45,588 nt of DNA from Chara braunii (taxonomy: Eukaryota > Streptophyta > Charophyceae > Charales > Characeae). Where the stretch lies: NCBI GenBank assembly GCA_003427395.1, contig BFEA01000094.1:455996-501583 (forward strand), given 5' to 3'. Shown piece by piece: positions 1-8,905 of the stretch. The notes under the pieces are model-generated. The model saw only the letters and a list, made by a program, of their open reading frames with translations. It did no database searches and had not been told where the DNA came from. The translations under genes were made by a program, and so were the position numbers. Numbering within the stretch: the first letter of the stretch is position 1; every line of letters begins with the position of its first letter.

Positions 1-540
1 GCCCTCCTCCTGCTCTTTTGGAGCTTCCTCTCTCCCCTGTTCGAACTCTCTCGCCTCCCGCACAAGATTTCTCCCTCCCTTCAAAACTCTTCAGTCCACT
101 CTCTATCTCCCCTTGCTATTCCGGCATCTTCCCGCGCATTCCGCGTGCTCTCCCCCGCCATTTTGTGCTACGTCTCCCTGCATTCAGAGTGGGCTCTCCC
201 CTCGCCCTTCAATTTTTTTTCCTCTCTCCGCTTTCCTCCCCTCCTTCCTCTCTATCTTCCCTCGCTGTTTCGGCATCTTCCTGCGCATTCCGCGTGCTCT
301 CCCCCACCATTTTGTGCTGTCCCCCTACATTCGGGGCGTGCTCTCCCCTCACTCTTCAAATTTCCTCTCTCCCTCCGATCATCTCCCCTCCCCCCTCTCT
401 CTCGGCCGTCGCTACTCTACACCATCTTCCTCCCCATTCTGCGCTCTCTTCCCCTTCATTCCATGTTATCTCGCCTCCCATTCGACGCGCTCTGCCCCCC
501 TGAATACAAGAACTGTCAACAAACAAGCTTAAACCGCAAG
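1..540. repeat. Pyrimidine-rich tandem repeat, unit about 149 bp
   Basis: This stretch is strongly C+T biased on the plus strand. A block beginning at 115 (GCTATTCCGGCATCTTCC) recurs at 264 with few changes, an offset of 149 bp. Weaker partial copies flank it on both sides. Overlapping long open frames exist here only because pyrimidine-rich DNA has few stop codons; their translations are Ser/Pro/Leu-rich with no domain. I read it as a decayed minisatellite, not as coding sequence. Confidence 0.7.
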
Positions 541-845
541 TACACAGCCCCAGCCTTGCAGCAAAAAAAAACTGTTGCCACAAGATGCAAACAGAGGACT
601 CAGGCCAGGGTCGGCCTGTCAGGGAGTTGGAAATATGTTTGGGACTGCGCGGGCCCACAACCGGACATGAGTGTCCGAGTACGAATCCCGTTGTGTGGAT
701 GAAAGAAAGCGTCGGACCACAAGAAAAATGAAAAAAATCGGGACTGATTTTCCAGCCGTATGGTAGGGCTCTGCCCGTTGCGGTGTCGCCTTTGCGCGGG
801 AATTTCCCGCCTTTCCGCGTTGGCGCCTGCCGTACTGGTCGTGCC

Positions 846-887
<42 letters not shown>

Positions 888-1057
888 GTGCACGCATGCG
901 CAGCAGCACGCGCACTTCGTCCACAATCCCCTGCTCACTCCCCCCCACTCCTCCCTCTCTCTCTTTCTCTCTCTCCCTAGTACATGTTATCAAACGAAAT
1001 AATGGGAAATTAAAATATCTTTTTTTTTTTTTTTGGTATCTATGTGTGCATATTTGT
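541..1057. other. No gene seen; (CT)n microsatellite at 851-885
   Basis: The segment holds a (CT)n run at 851-885, a second CT-rich run near 955-978 and a T-run at 1020-1034. GTACGAATCCC near 679 resembles a pol III B box, but no A box is positioned to match. Nothing coding can be supported. It lies upstream of the CNGC exon acceptor at 1268, so it is probably intronic sequence of that gene. Confidence 0.5.
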
Positions 1058-1151
1058 CTGCCACCAAATAAGCGGGTTTTCACCAAATTTTATTGGCAAT
1101 CAGTTTCACAGTGCTTCACCAACTTCGCTGCCACCAAATAAGCGGGTTTTC
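1058..1151. repeat. Direct repeat, 24 bp, spaced 70 bp
   Basis: The sequence containing CCACCAAATAAGCGGGTTTT occurs at 1061-1080 and again at 1131-1150 without mismatch. This is two copies of a 70-bp tandem unit or a small duplication. It sits about 120 bp upstream of the CNGC exon at 1269, presumably inside the preceding intron. Confidence 0.85.
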
Positions 1152-1268
1152 TGGGTGCTTCCCCACCTTCCACATTCCCGGTCTGTGTTGTTTTAGCACT
1201 GACTTGCGTTTTTTGTTACGCGCTTTGTTGCATTTATTTGTGTGTGACACGGTGATTGTGACTTGCAG

Positions 1269-1505
1269 ACATATCTGTTGTCTCTCACCCGCAAACTGGA
1301 GGAGATGAGAGTGCACAGGAGAGATATCGATCAGTGGTTGCGGCATAGGCAATTGCCAAAGGAGCTACAGGATCGTGTGCGCAGATTTGAACACTTCAGC
1401 TGGTCAGCGACGAGGGGCGTTGACGAAGAAGAGAGAATTCGAGAGTTGCCCCCAGAGCTGAGAAGGGATATTAAAAGACATCTGTGCTTGGATCTCGTGC
1501 GCAAG
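1269..1505 (+). CDS. CNGC: Plant cyclic nucleotide-gated channel, penultimate exon (C-linker)
   Basis: This exon encodes 79 residues of the C-linker that joins the sixth membrane helix to the cyclic nucleotide-binding domain in plant CNGC cation channels. It begins TYLLSLTRKLEEMRVHRRD and contains the plant-diagnostic stretches WLRHRQLPKELQDRVRRF, TRGVDEEERIRELP and LRRDIKRHLCLDLVRK. The acceptor is TTGCAG ending at 1268 and the donor is AAG/GTAGGT at 1505/1506; both flanking introns are phase 0. The reading frame matches the next exon at 4534 exactly. The voltage-sensor, pore and S6 exons are not in the window, so the gene is 5'-truncated here. Family assignment is firm; which CNGC group it belongs to cannot be decided from this part. 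Confidence 0.93.
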
Positions 1506-1687
1506 GTAGGTCGGCGTTGCGGAATGGTTAACTCCTTTTCCTTTCGTCTATCTATATGTAAAAGTTAAGACGAGGGTCTCGCATGACGCTCCCACGGTAG
1601 ACCTCGCAGTCAGTGTCGGGAAAGGGCATGGGTCCTGTGCGGGCCCAAGGAAGAAGTAGAGTGAAAACAAAAACTGCCGCGTGGGGA

Positions 1688-1760
1688 TTGGCGGCCTGCT
1701 CGAACCGAGAGGTGGTCGGTACCAGGCGCGTCCAGGTCACAAGTTCGAATGAGGTTCAGT
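1688..1760 (+). mobile_element. tRNA-derived SINE relic (possible)
   Basis: CAAGTTCGAATGAGG near 1740 resembles a pol III B box, preceded by a degenerate TGGC-type A-box region about 45 bp upstream. A similar arrangement lies at 1918-2000. Cloverleaf pairing is poor, so it is not a functional tRNA. Confidence is low because the A box is weak. Confidence 0.35.
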
Positions 1761-1917
1761 TTTGTGTTTGTGGTTTCCCACGCGGGTTCCCGTAGCTCCT
1801 TTTTAAAGGCTTTTTTGTCATTTTCTGTTTGACACGGTTCTGTTTTTTTTTTGCCGGACAGGCTCTGTTGTTTTGAGAGCAGTGCGATGAGACCCTTCGC
1901 TGCATGTTCGAATACGA

Positions 1918-2000
1918 GTACATAGCAGCCTGGCTCGGATAGGAGGAAGACCTGCAACACCTGACAACCAGGTGACAAGGTCGAATCCAGAGTTATTTTG
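1918..2000 (+). mobile_element. tRNA-derived SINE relic
   Basis: An A-box-like TGGCTCGGATAGG (about 1931) and a B-box-like AGGTCGAATCC (about 1978) are spaced roughly as in tRNA genes. A T-rich tail follows. It sits within the CNGC intron. It is too diverged to fold as a tRNA. Confidence 0.45.
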
Positions 2001-2435
2001 TTACTTTTCTTCGTTCTTTAGGACTCGAGATCGTGTTCATGGGCCTCGATCCACTACACCACTCTCATATGTGTCTGGAGTCGCTCCACTACACCGAATG
2101 TACCTGGTCGACAGGGGCGTCCAAATGCATGTAGAATCTTGAGTAGTGGAGTGAGGTGCGAGGCCCTATATCAAGAGATCGGGTGTCTATGATTCATCCA
2201 CATCGGCTTGACCCTTTCTGGGTGTTTTTTTTTTTTTTTTTTTGGTTGTCTGTACAACCCTGCCCACGTGGCATGGCCATGTTATCCTACAGTGTACCAG
2301 CCAGCCCACACAGTGCCATCCAGTCGACACACTGCGATCCACCCCATATACGATTCACTGTGAAAAAAGAAAGGGGAAATAAAAAAGAAAAAAATTGCTC
2401 CAAAGCCGCAGTCCCATCTCCCTACCTTTATGTTT

Positions 2436-2620
2436 TTGTCCTGTCCACAACTTCTCGAAGTCCTTTTTTGTTTTTCCTCCGTTTCACGGACCGGCCCCAG
2501 GTATAGTTCAGAATGATTTTCTTCTGTCATCTGATTGTATCTGGATTCGAACTCTGGTCTATATTTCAACATCTTTGTGGCTGTACCAACTGAGCTAGGC
2601 CCTACTGTCCAACTTCTGTC
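2436..2620 (-). mobile_element. SINE-A copy 1 (tRNA-derived)
   Basis: Read on the minus strand, the element starts with a tRNA-like head. The A box is TAGCTCAGTTGGTA, a near-perfect fit to the pol III consensus, and the B box is AGTTCGAATCC. A non-tRNA body follows (ATCTGATGAC..., CCTGGGGCCGGTCCGTGAAA) and it ends in an A-rich ACAAAAAAGGA tail. A second copy lies immediately adjacent (2621-2802) and a third, diverged copy at 5965-6095. The head-to-body design is typical of plant SINEs mobilised by LINE machinery. Confidence 0.8.
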
Positions 2621-2802
2621 CTTGTCCTGTCCACACTTCTGTAAGTCCTTTTGTTTTTCCTCCGTTTCACGGACCGGCCCCAGGTATAGTTCAGAATGAT
2701 TTTGTCCTGTCATCTGATTGTATCTGGATTCAAACTCCGGTCTATATTTCAACATCTTTGTGGCTGTACCAACTGAGCTAGGCCCTACTGTCCAACTTCT
2801 GT
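2621..2802 (-). mobile_element. SINE-A copy 2, tandem with copy 1
   Basis: This is the same element as 2436-2620 in the same orientation, abutting it, with only scattered mismatches (for example TTCGAACTC versus TTCAAACTC in the B box). The pair is a head-to-tail dimer of about 185-bp units, from tandem duplication or recurrent insertion. It lies in the CNGC intron, antisense to the gene. Confidence 0.8.
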
Positions 2803-3192
2803 AAGTACTAAATAGTAAATACTATTTGCTGTGCAAATCTGTCACAGGACTCGGGTCCTAAGAATCCTAAGTCTTACCTTTATTTATCGAAACAACGAAA
2901 ACCTGCCACAGGCGAGTAGATGAAATCGGTCGAGTGTGTTGCGGTAGGAGATGGAATTGCGCATGTGTGCATGCTACCAAACTTCACACCAGGGTCATAT
3001 GGCTTGCCTTCAACTGGGAACAGTACTGGAAACAGAGCATGCCGTAAAAGCACATTCCTAAAGGCTCGAAGAGCAGACGCTTTGCATCGGCACTCAAAGT
3101 CTTACCTACGTCCCTGTACTGTCCGAGTTTGTTACTTGTCGCCCGAATACTTGGCCGTTCTAACGTACTGTCTGTCCCTCAGGACTTTCAAA

Positions 3193-3269
3193 TTTGCACG
3201 GATGTCCCTCTCCGTGACTCAGGTCTGAACACAGGAAGTTTGCACGGATGTCCCTCTCCGTGACTCAGG
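3193..3269. repeat. 46-bp tandem duplication
   Basis: A 31-bp block beginning TTTGCACGGATGTCCCTC occurs at 3193 and again at 3239 with no visible mismatch. The identity suggests a recent duplication within the CNGC intron. Confidence 0.9.
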
Positions 3270-4044
3270 CAGAAAGAGATTAAGTAGGTATAGTTGTGTG
3301 AGGATTCTAAGGAATGAATTTCAGGAAATTGAAGCAAAGATCACACAACATAGACAAACTCAGAAGCGTTTCGCAGCAAGCTGTCGGACAGAAACCTGCA
3401 ACAGTCCTTGCATGTAACACACATCCACTGGACTATTTCCTGGGATACCCTTTTAGAATGTGTGTGTTTTCGTCCTCTTCGGCCTATCTTTTCATGACCC
3501 GTCTATTGTCTTTTTTTTTGTTTTTCTATGTAACGGTTCTAAATTTCTAAAACCTATAAAGTTTTTCTTCGGCCGCGGGTGGCTTTCATGTGCATACCTC
3601 TTTTTGACTCACGGAGACATACGATAAGGGCATCGCCACACCACTCTCGAAATGTGCAAAGCGAGAATGAACTTCCCGCTAGAACATGGCCGGATGCGAT
3701 CGCCACATTTTTGTCTTTTTCCCTTTTCGACACTGGTGTGGCGAGGCCCTAAGTGTTATTGAGATTGATGTCTCTTTGCGATTGACAGTGTAACGGAGTT
3801 GGTTTTCGTGTCAGAGGAGAAGTAGTTTCTTTTGCGGTCACAGATCATGGCACTGCTGTTCTTTTTGTTTGTTGGTTTTCGTTTGTGTTTGTTTTTGTTT
3901 TGCCTCGGTCTCTTTCGCTGCTGTTCTTTTTCATTTTTCTTCTTCGGTTTGGGGTTCATCTTGTTCATGTCAGACCCGAATCTAACGCCGCTTCTGACAC
4001 CACCCTCGGACGCTGCCGAAAAAGAGAAATAGAAAAAAAAACAG

Positions 4045-4115
4045 GCCCATGTGACGGAATGGTGCACGCATGACCTGTTACCGTTCAGGCTCGAATCCTG
4101 CCGGGACCAAATGAA
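4045..4115 (+). other. tRNA-like sequence, degenerate
   Basis: GGCTCGAATCCTG near 4090 fits a B box and its flanks CAGG/CCTG can pair as a short T-arm. GTGACGGAATGGTG about 35 bp upstream is only a loose A box. The acceptor ends do not pair, so this is not called a tRNA gene. It is probably another SINE head in the CNGC intron. Confidence 0.35.
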
Positions 4116-4191
4116 TAGAATACCTCTGAATTACGTGGCAAGGTCACAGACATCCAAAAAAGGCAGAAAGAAACTTAAGAGTGGTGACAGG

Positions 4192-4194
<3 letters not shown>

Positions 4195-4259
<65 letters not shown>
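4195..4259. repeat. (GA)n microsatellite
   Basis: About 65 bp of uninterrupted GA dinucleotides lie in the CNGC intron. Long GA/CT runs also occur at 851, 10121, 10777, 34433, 36297 and 45520, so this dinucleotide is a genome-wide habit of the organism. Confidence 0.98.
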
Positions 4260-4262
<3 letters not shown>

Positions 4263-4533
4263 CTTCCACCCAAAGTCTTACCTTCCACCCTCTGTGGGTG
4301 ACTTCCTGCCATGTGTGGCCGTACCCACTCCGACGCGACCGGCGGGTCCAACTTTTTTTTTTCAGTTCTTATCTCCACAGTTCGAGGTCCCATGGGGGTT
4401 ACCATTGGACGAGGCTTTTGGTTGGCAACAACACAGCTCTTTTTGGGCTCAGGATTAATGCATCTAGCTAGCCATGCTGAATTTCTCTGCGTTACTTGTG
4501 ACTTTTTTTTGTGGGGTTATATTTGCAATGCAG

Positions 4534-5562
4534 GTCCCTCTGTTCAATGGAATGGATGAACAGCTTTTAGATGCCATATGCGTGCTTTTGAGACCGACAA
4601 TCTTCATTCAAGATTCGGTGGTTATTCATGAAGGAGATCCGGTGAAGTTCATGCTATTTATCATTCGCGGTGTTTTGGAGAGTAGCACGACAAATGGTGG
4701 CCGCACGGGTTTCCTAAACACAGGTTTGGTCCAGGCAGGAAGTTTCTGTGGGGAGGAGTTGCTGACGTGGTGTCTAGACCGGACAAGGCGAGAGCACCTG
4801 CCGTCGTCGACGAGGACGATCACGGCGTTGGTGGACGTGGAAGCGTTTGCGCTGGAGGTTACGGACTTAAAATATGTGGCATCGCAGTTTAAGCGGCTCC
4901 ACCGGAAGGAGTTCATGCGGACGCTTAGGTACCATTCCCTTCAGTGGAGGACGTGGGCAGCGTGCAGCATCCAAGCAGCATGGAGGCGGAAAAAGGCGAG
5001 GGATCGGAAGCGAAGGCAGATGATGCAGGAAGCGGCAATGCAAGACATGAATCTTTCTCTAGGAACGGCGATGCGCGTTGCTCGTTTCGCGGCGAACGCG
5101 ATGAAGACCGTGAAGAGGATGAGGAGCAGGCCTTCTGTAATCCCTCCACTGTTCAAGCCCCCAGATCCGATCATGGAAGAGGACGACATTGTGCCGCTGT
5201 TTCCAGATACCGAAGCGGATGCAGTTGGGAGGGAAGTAGGTGGTCCCGCGGTTCCCAAGAGTGGGTTCCTTGGCAGTGCTGTGCCCAAGAGTGGCTTCCT
5301 TGGCAGCGGTGTTCCCAAGAGTGGATTTCTCGGCGGCGGCGGCAGTGTGCCGAAGAGTGGATTCCTAGGAAGCGGTGTTCCGAAAAGCGGATTTCTTGCC
5401 AGCGGTGTGGCAAAGAGCGGGATGTTGCAAAGCGGAGTTGCAAAGAGTGGGATGCTTAGCAGCAGTGTAGCAAAGAGCGGTCTTCTGCGGGGTAGCATTC
5501 CACCAAGTGGTGTGTTGCGAGAAAAGCCAAGCAGCAGTGTAGCTAAAAGTGGGTTTCTATGA
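4534..5562 (+). CDS. CNGC: Plant CNGC, last exon (CNBD, IQ motif, KSGFL repeat tail)
   Basis: This exon encodes 342 residues ending at TGA 5560-5562. Numbering from the exon at 1269, residues 80-200 form the cyclic nucleotide-binding domain: VPLFNGMDEQLLDAIC, EGDPVKFMLFIIRG, then FCGEELLTW at 150-158 as the phosphate-binding cassette, and FALEVTDLKYVASQFKRLH in the alphaC region. An IQ-type calmodulin site, SIQAAWRRKKARDRKR, lies at 224-239. An acidic linker (about 290-315, MEEDDIVPLFPD) precedes a repeat tail at 319-421. Known plant CNGCs are plasma-membrane, Ca2+-permeable channels gated or tuned by cyclic nucleotides and calmodulin; that role is inferred here. The tail is not a feature I know from land-plant CNGCs. 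The binding fold looks intact, with no stops or frameshifts. Confidence 0.95.
   Translation, partial: VPLFNGMDEQLLDAICVLLRPTIFIQDSVVIHEGDPVKFMLFIIRGVLESSTTNGGRTGFLNTGLVQAGSFCGEELLTWCLDRTRREHLPSSTRTITALVDVEAFALEVTDLKYVASQFKRLHRKEFMRTLRYHSLQWRTWAACSIQAAWRRKKARDRKRRQMMQEAAMQDMNLSLGTAMRVARFAANAMKTVKRMRSRPSVIPPLFKPPDPIMEEDDIVPLFPDTEADAVGREVGGPAVPKSGFLGSAVPKSGFLGSGVPKSGFLGGGGSVPKSGFLGSGVPKSGFLASGVAKSGMLQSGVAKSGMLSSSVAKSGLLRGSIPPSGVLREKPSSSVAKSGFL
5251..5559 (+). repeat. Coding repeat: ten V(P/A)KSG(F/M/L)L units at CNGC C-terminus
   Basis: Ten units run to the stop codon: five of VPKSGFL, then VAKSGML twice, VAKSGLL, IPPSGVL and a final VAKSGFL ending the protein. Units are separated by 3-7 mostly Gly/Ser residues. 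The DNA is less uniform than the peptide: all four glycine codons and both AGT and AGC appear in the KSG core. That suggests selection on the peptide rather than a very recent DNA expansion. Each unit contains a basic-Ser pair that could be phosphorylated. Function is unknown. Confidence 0.9.
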
Positions 5563-5964
5563 TTGATCGCCGACTGCTCAGACGAGTCCGTCCCAGATCA
5601 GTGACTTGTCTGTGTTGTTTGAAGCACCATCATATGGCAATGCGCGCCGGAACGGAAATTTTGTTTTGTGTGATTCGGGAGATCCCGCATGCGCTTGGAC
5701 GACGGTTGTAAAATGGCCACCGTCAACGCTGGCGGCAAATGAGAAGACTTGCAGCGGGCCACGAGTGCGGTGATGTCTGTTGCCATTAGTCCGTAGCTCG
5801 CCGGTACGAACCGACCTTCTGTGCACAAACATCGCAACCCTGTGGTGATGTCGAATGCGGTCATTCCGTAAACGACAGATACAGACAGAGTTACTGTTAC
5901 GCACAGAAGACCGGCATGGGAGACAGAATTGTGTGTGACCAGTAATGAGAATAAGCAGCATCGT
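5563..5964. other. 3' flank of CNGC; no gene seen
   Basis: This is presumably the 3' UTR and intergenic DNA. A TGTAAA at about 5706 could act as a plant or algal polyadenylation element, but no AATAAA is close. No open frame shows a recognisable domain. Confidence 0.5.
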
Positions 5965-6095
5965 TGTGCTTACCAACCCCAGGTAATGCAGAATTCTCTT
6001 ATTCTGTTCATCTGGTTGCATCTGGATTTCAATTTTGAACTCAGGTCTGTATTTTAACAGCTCATGGGTGTACCAGCTGAGCTAGGCCAGATGGT
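5965..6095 (-). mobile_element. SINE-A copy 3
   Basis: On the minus strand GGCCTAGCTCAGCTGGTACA (A box) is followed by a degenerate B box (GAGTTCAAAATTGAAATCC) and the SINE-A body, including ATGCAACCAGATGA and TTACCTGGGG. It is more diverged than the pair at 2436-2802. The A box remains an excellent match to the pol III consensus. Confidence 0.7.
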
Positions 6096-6158
6096 AGAAA
6101 TAACCAATGGCTTAGTCGTGGTCCAGGGAGATTTCTTGTTAGCGCAAAAGCGCAAATC

Positions 6159-6600
6159 AGTCCGCGGCCAGTTGTGGTTGCATCTTCCAGGAGGCCAGCA
6201 CTGCACAATGTTGGCTTCCGGGCAATAATACTATTCTGCCATACCGACTCGGGCAATGAGTGTGTGATTAGTTCGCGGTGAGTTGAGGTTGCATCTTGCA
6301 CGAGAACCGTGCACGATGTTGGCTTCCGGGCAATTCTATTCTGCCGTTGTGACTCGGGCAACGAGTGTGTAATTACTAATTACCGTCTTCACGTGAATAG
6401 AACGCCGGGTCATTATCGCCGCATCTGGGCCGAAAGTTGTGCCAAATACAGCTATAATGACCGGACGGTCTATTCGGGTGAAGACGGTAGTTCTCTGTGA
6501 GATGTGGTTCGCATCTTCCAGGAGGGCACTGCACAATGTTGGCTTCCGGGCAAATACTATTCTTCCCTTGCGACTCGGGCCATGAGTGTGTTCGGGGCTG
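6159..6600. repeat. Three 111-bp tandem repeats, split by a MITE
   Basis: Copies begin at 6159, 6270 and 6489. They share GCATCTTCCAGGAGG, CAATGTTGGCTTCCGGGCAA and GACTCGGGCAATGAGTGTGT. The junction of copies 1 and 2 reads ATTAGTTCGCGG. The junction of copies 2 and 3 has the same sequence opened by the MITE-A at 6383-6487, giving an internal empty-site comparison. Confidence 0.9.
6383..6487. mobile_element. MITE-A copy 1, TA target duplication
   Basis: This is a 105-bp near-palindrome. The left end CCGTCTTCACGTGAATAGAA pairs with the right end TCTATTCGGGTGAAGACGG, and the inner arms contain GGTCATTAT and ATAATGACC. It is flanked by TA at 6381-6382 and 6488-6489. It has no coding capacity. 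The TA duplication points to mobilisation by a Tc1/mariner-type transposase. Confidence 0.88.
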
Positions 6601-6996
6601 CGACAGTTGGCTCGGCGAAAAGTTCCGGGTCTGGTCTACCATGGAAACGGACAGATGGCTCACGGACTCCCTGTCGTTGTCGGAGGACAACTGTGTTGTG
6701 AGGAGGCACAGATGCTACAGCAAAATGCAATCCGGGATGGCGTGGCTGTTTTACGATTGATCTCTTCCAGGGTTCCGAAGTTGGTTTGCGACCACGGATG
6801 GCGCGTTTGCTAGCGTACTACTTTCCAAGCGCCCTATCAGGAGTCCCTAGGATCTGGTTCAGTGATAGCCCCACCTACCTGGGTGCTTTTCGTTTTATGG
6901 TGTGTTGCAAAGAGGAACGGTGGGCTTACGGAAGCATATGTATTTCCCCAGCCCCTCTAGCAACAGCCGTAAAGGATGCGATTCAGGGCCAGCCCC
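6601..6996. other. No gene seen
   Basis: Short open frames here lack domains and overlap on several frames. CTGGTTCAGTGATAG near 6855, with GGGTGCTTTTCGTTTT near 6880, is loosely echoed at 7091-7134 (CTGGTTCTCCGTGATATAG), a weak direct repeat flanking the foldback at 6997-7085. Confidence 0.4.
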
Positions 6997-7085
6997 CACT
7001 GGTGCTATGTTCATGTTATCAAAGCATGAATAAGTCCGTGATGATGGCCATGTTCATGCTTTTCTAGCACGAACATAGCACCAGC
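6997..7085. mobile_element. Small foldback element
   Basis: The arm CTGGTGCTATGTTCATG (about 6999) pairs with CGAACATAGCACCAG (about 7070), and inner AAAGCATGAA pairs with TTCATGCTTT. The arms are about 32 bp with a loop of about 20 bp. It is compatible with a tiny MITE or a hairpin remnant. No target duplication is clear. Confidence 0.75.
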
Positions 7086-7086
7086 G

Positions 7087-7783
7087 GAGCCTGGTTCTCC
7101 GTGATATAGTCTTACCAGGGTGCTTTGCGTTTTCAGCTGTGCAGTCATGAAGTAAGTGGGGTGGGTGACCGACCCCACTCTATGGCGACGAGAGCGGAAG
7201 GGCGTCTTCGCAATTAGCGTTTATCGTTTTTTGGCAGTTAGTGGCTACCGCTCTGGTCATACTTGGAGAAGTTTGACTTGGTCGGCAACAAGGACAAGCA
7301 TCATCAAACTGCGTTCAGATCCGTCCATCCATCCATCCATCCTCGGAATAGACGATGGTGATTGACAGTGATTCCATCAGCATTGGTGGTGTTGCCTGCA
7401 GTTATTGTGGGACAGTTTGTGGGAAGAGACTCATTTCACAGTCTACAAGGCATCTCCATGCGTGCAATGCCTTGCAAATATGACGGGACGGGCAGTGCCT
7501 AATGGTGTGACAGCTTGTGAGACAAACCTCGCTGCTCCGTGCACAGGCGCGCCGTATCGTGGGACACCCCACAGGTACACCTTTGTGCGGCGAGCATAGA
7601 GGAACGCTGGTCAGTGCACAGGCACGCCTTTGTGTTGCAAATGTACAGCACCGCATCCTCATCGGGAACGCAACGAGATGGATGCCGTGCAGCTCAGTCT
7701 CATGTTTGCGATTCCGCATCGACACCGCCGGATGGGAATCGGGGTAAACAAACAAGGAGGTAAACCCATTGATCATTTGATAA
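7087..7783. other. No gene seen; short (CCAT)n at about 7322-7342
   Basis: Open frames at 7402-7836 overlap on both strands and show no domain or codon signal I can defend. CAGGCACGCC and GTGCACAGGCGCGCC look like diverged internal repeats. Confidence 0.4.
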
Positions 7784-7828
7784 GGAATTACCGATGACAT
7801 CATCGGAATTACCGATGACATCATCGGT
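7784..7828. repeat. 21-bp tandem repeat with near-palindromic core
   Basis: GGAATTACCGATGACATCAT is repeated twice in tandem (7784 and 7805). The core CCGATGACATCATCGG pairs over seven bases on each side, and TGACATCA resembles a bZIP/CRE-type site. Regulatory meaning is speculative because no nearby gene is known. Confidence 0.7.
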
Positions 7829-8862
7829 GATTCCACACAGCCGATCGACTAACCTGGTGGCTGTAATGCTGGCTGAATCAATATGATTTCCGTCAAGACT
7901 TCATGGATAGCATTGTCCGTGCATACGAATTGATGATGGTACTAGAGCCAGATACACAGTTTTCTCTCCTGAGCCTGTACTCCAAGAACACGCTGCGATC
8001 GTGCGATCCGACTTCTTTGCTGCAACTACACTATCGAGCTGAGACCAGCATTTCCGCCAGCGGATGAAGATAGTGTTATCTTATCGGCATACCGGGAAGG
8101 GGAGGGAGAGGTGAGAAGATATTGCTGTCTTCTCAGCCTGAATTAATCAACAGTGGACGAGCTGTGTTGGTGCGCCTTACCAACTGTGGAAACTGTTACA
8201 GAAATTTCCATGCGCGAATTGCCCCTTCGCGGTGCCAGTCGCCTGGCACGTGTTTCTGTGCCCCCGCAGCCCCTCCTCTTGGGGGCTCTGCTGCCTACCA
8301 TGCATCTGTGGTCCTTTTTTTTTTGTGTGTGTGTGTGTGCGTGTATCTGTGTCATCTCAACTTACCTGGTATGTAGCTCATCGGAAGTGTTTCAGGATCT
8401 CCTAATGTGGAGCGCGTTACGTTTTTGCAAGCTGAGTCATTTTTCGTCGAGAAACTGCTGGTTTCACGAAAGGCAACCTTATTTATGCCATGACCTTATT
8501 TCTCTCTCAAGGAAGGTTTCTACAAGCATCAGCTTCTGCATTCATTGGAAGGCTGAAAGGCGACCTTCTTTATGCCGTGACCCTTGAGGCAGATTTTGTG
8601 CGATCGGTACGTTTGTGCATCCACGATGTGCTGTTGAAAAGGCTAGACTGAACTTTCCATGCTCCTGCATCCATAGGTAAGCATCATCTGAGCTTTCTGA
8701 AGCCTGACAACAAGCACAAGAGACCAGTCTATATACTACTTTGCGGGCGAGGTCGAAATGCCGATAAATTATCGTGAAGTCTAACTCAAGTGAAAGACGG
8801 ACCGCAGTTTTTTTTTTTCCTTGGTGGAAAATGGCGAAGACTGACCTGTCACTACGGTGAAC

Positions 8863-8864
<2 letters not shown>
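7829..8864. other. No gene seen
   Basis: A (TG)n run lies at about 8323-8342. A diverged direct repeat, CCTTATTTATGCCATGACC (8478) and CCTTCTTTATGCCGTGACC (8564), is visible. Open frames are short and mutually overlapping. Confidence 0.4.

Positions 8865-8904
<40 letters not shown>
8865..8904. repeat. Poly(T), 40 bp
   Basis: This is an uninterrupted T run. It could be the tail of a minus-strand retroposon, but no element body is recognisable next to it. Confidence 0.95.

Positions 8905-8905
<1 letters not shown>

Larger units (their letters stand above)
1506..4533 (+). other. CNGC intron, 3028 bp, phase 0, rich in SINE relics
   Basis: The intron is delimited by donor GTAGGT at 1506 and acceptor TTTGCAATGCAG ending at 4533. 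Joining the exons restores the conserved plant CNGC junction LVRK/VPLF. Inside are tRNA-like SINE relics, a tandem SINE dimer (2436-2802), a 46-bp tandem duplication (3193-3269), T-rich tracts and (GA)n at 4195-4259. No intronic gene is visible. Confidence 0.9.

Noticed and set aside
18-702. Overlapping long ORFs in the first 700 bp
   Set aside because: They come from pyrimidine-rich repeat DNA that lacks stop codons; no domain and all frames look alike.
4045-4115. Functional tRNA gene
   Set aside because: B box is good but acceptor stem does not pair and the A box is weak.
4941-5498. 185-codon minus-strand ORF under the CNGC tail
   Set aside because: It mirrors the KSGFL repeats on the opposite strand; the plus strand continues a clear CNGC domain order.
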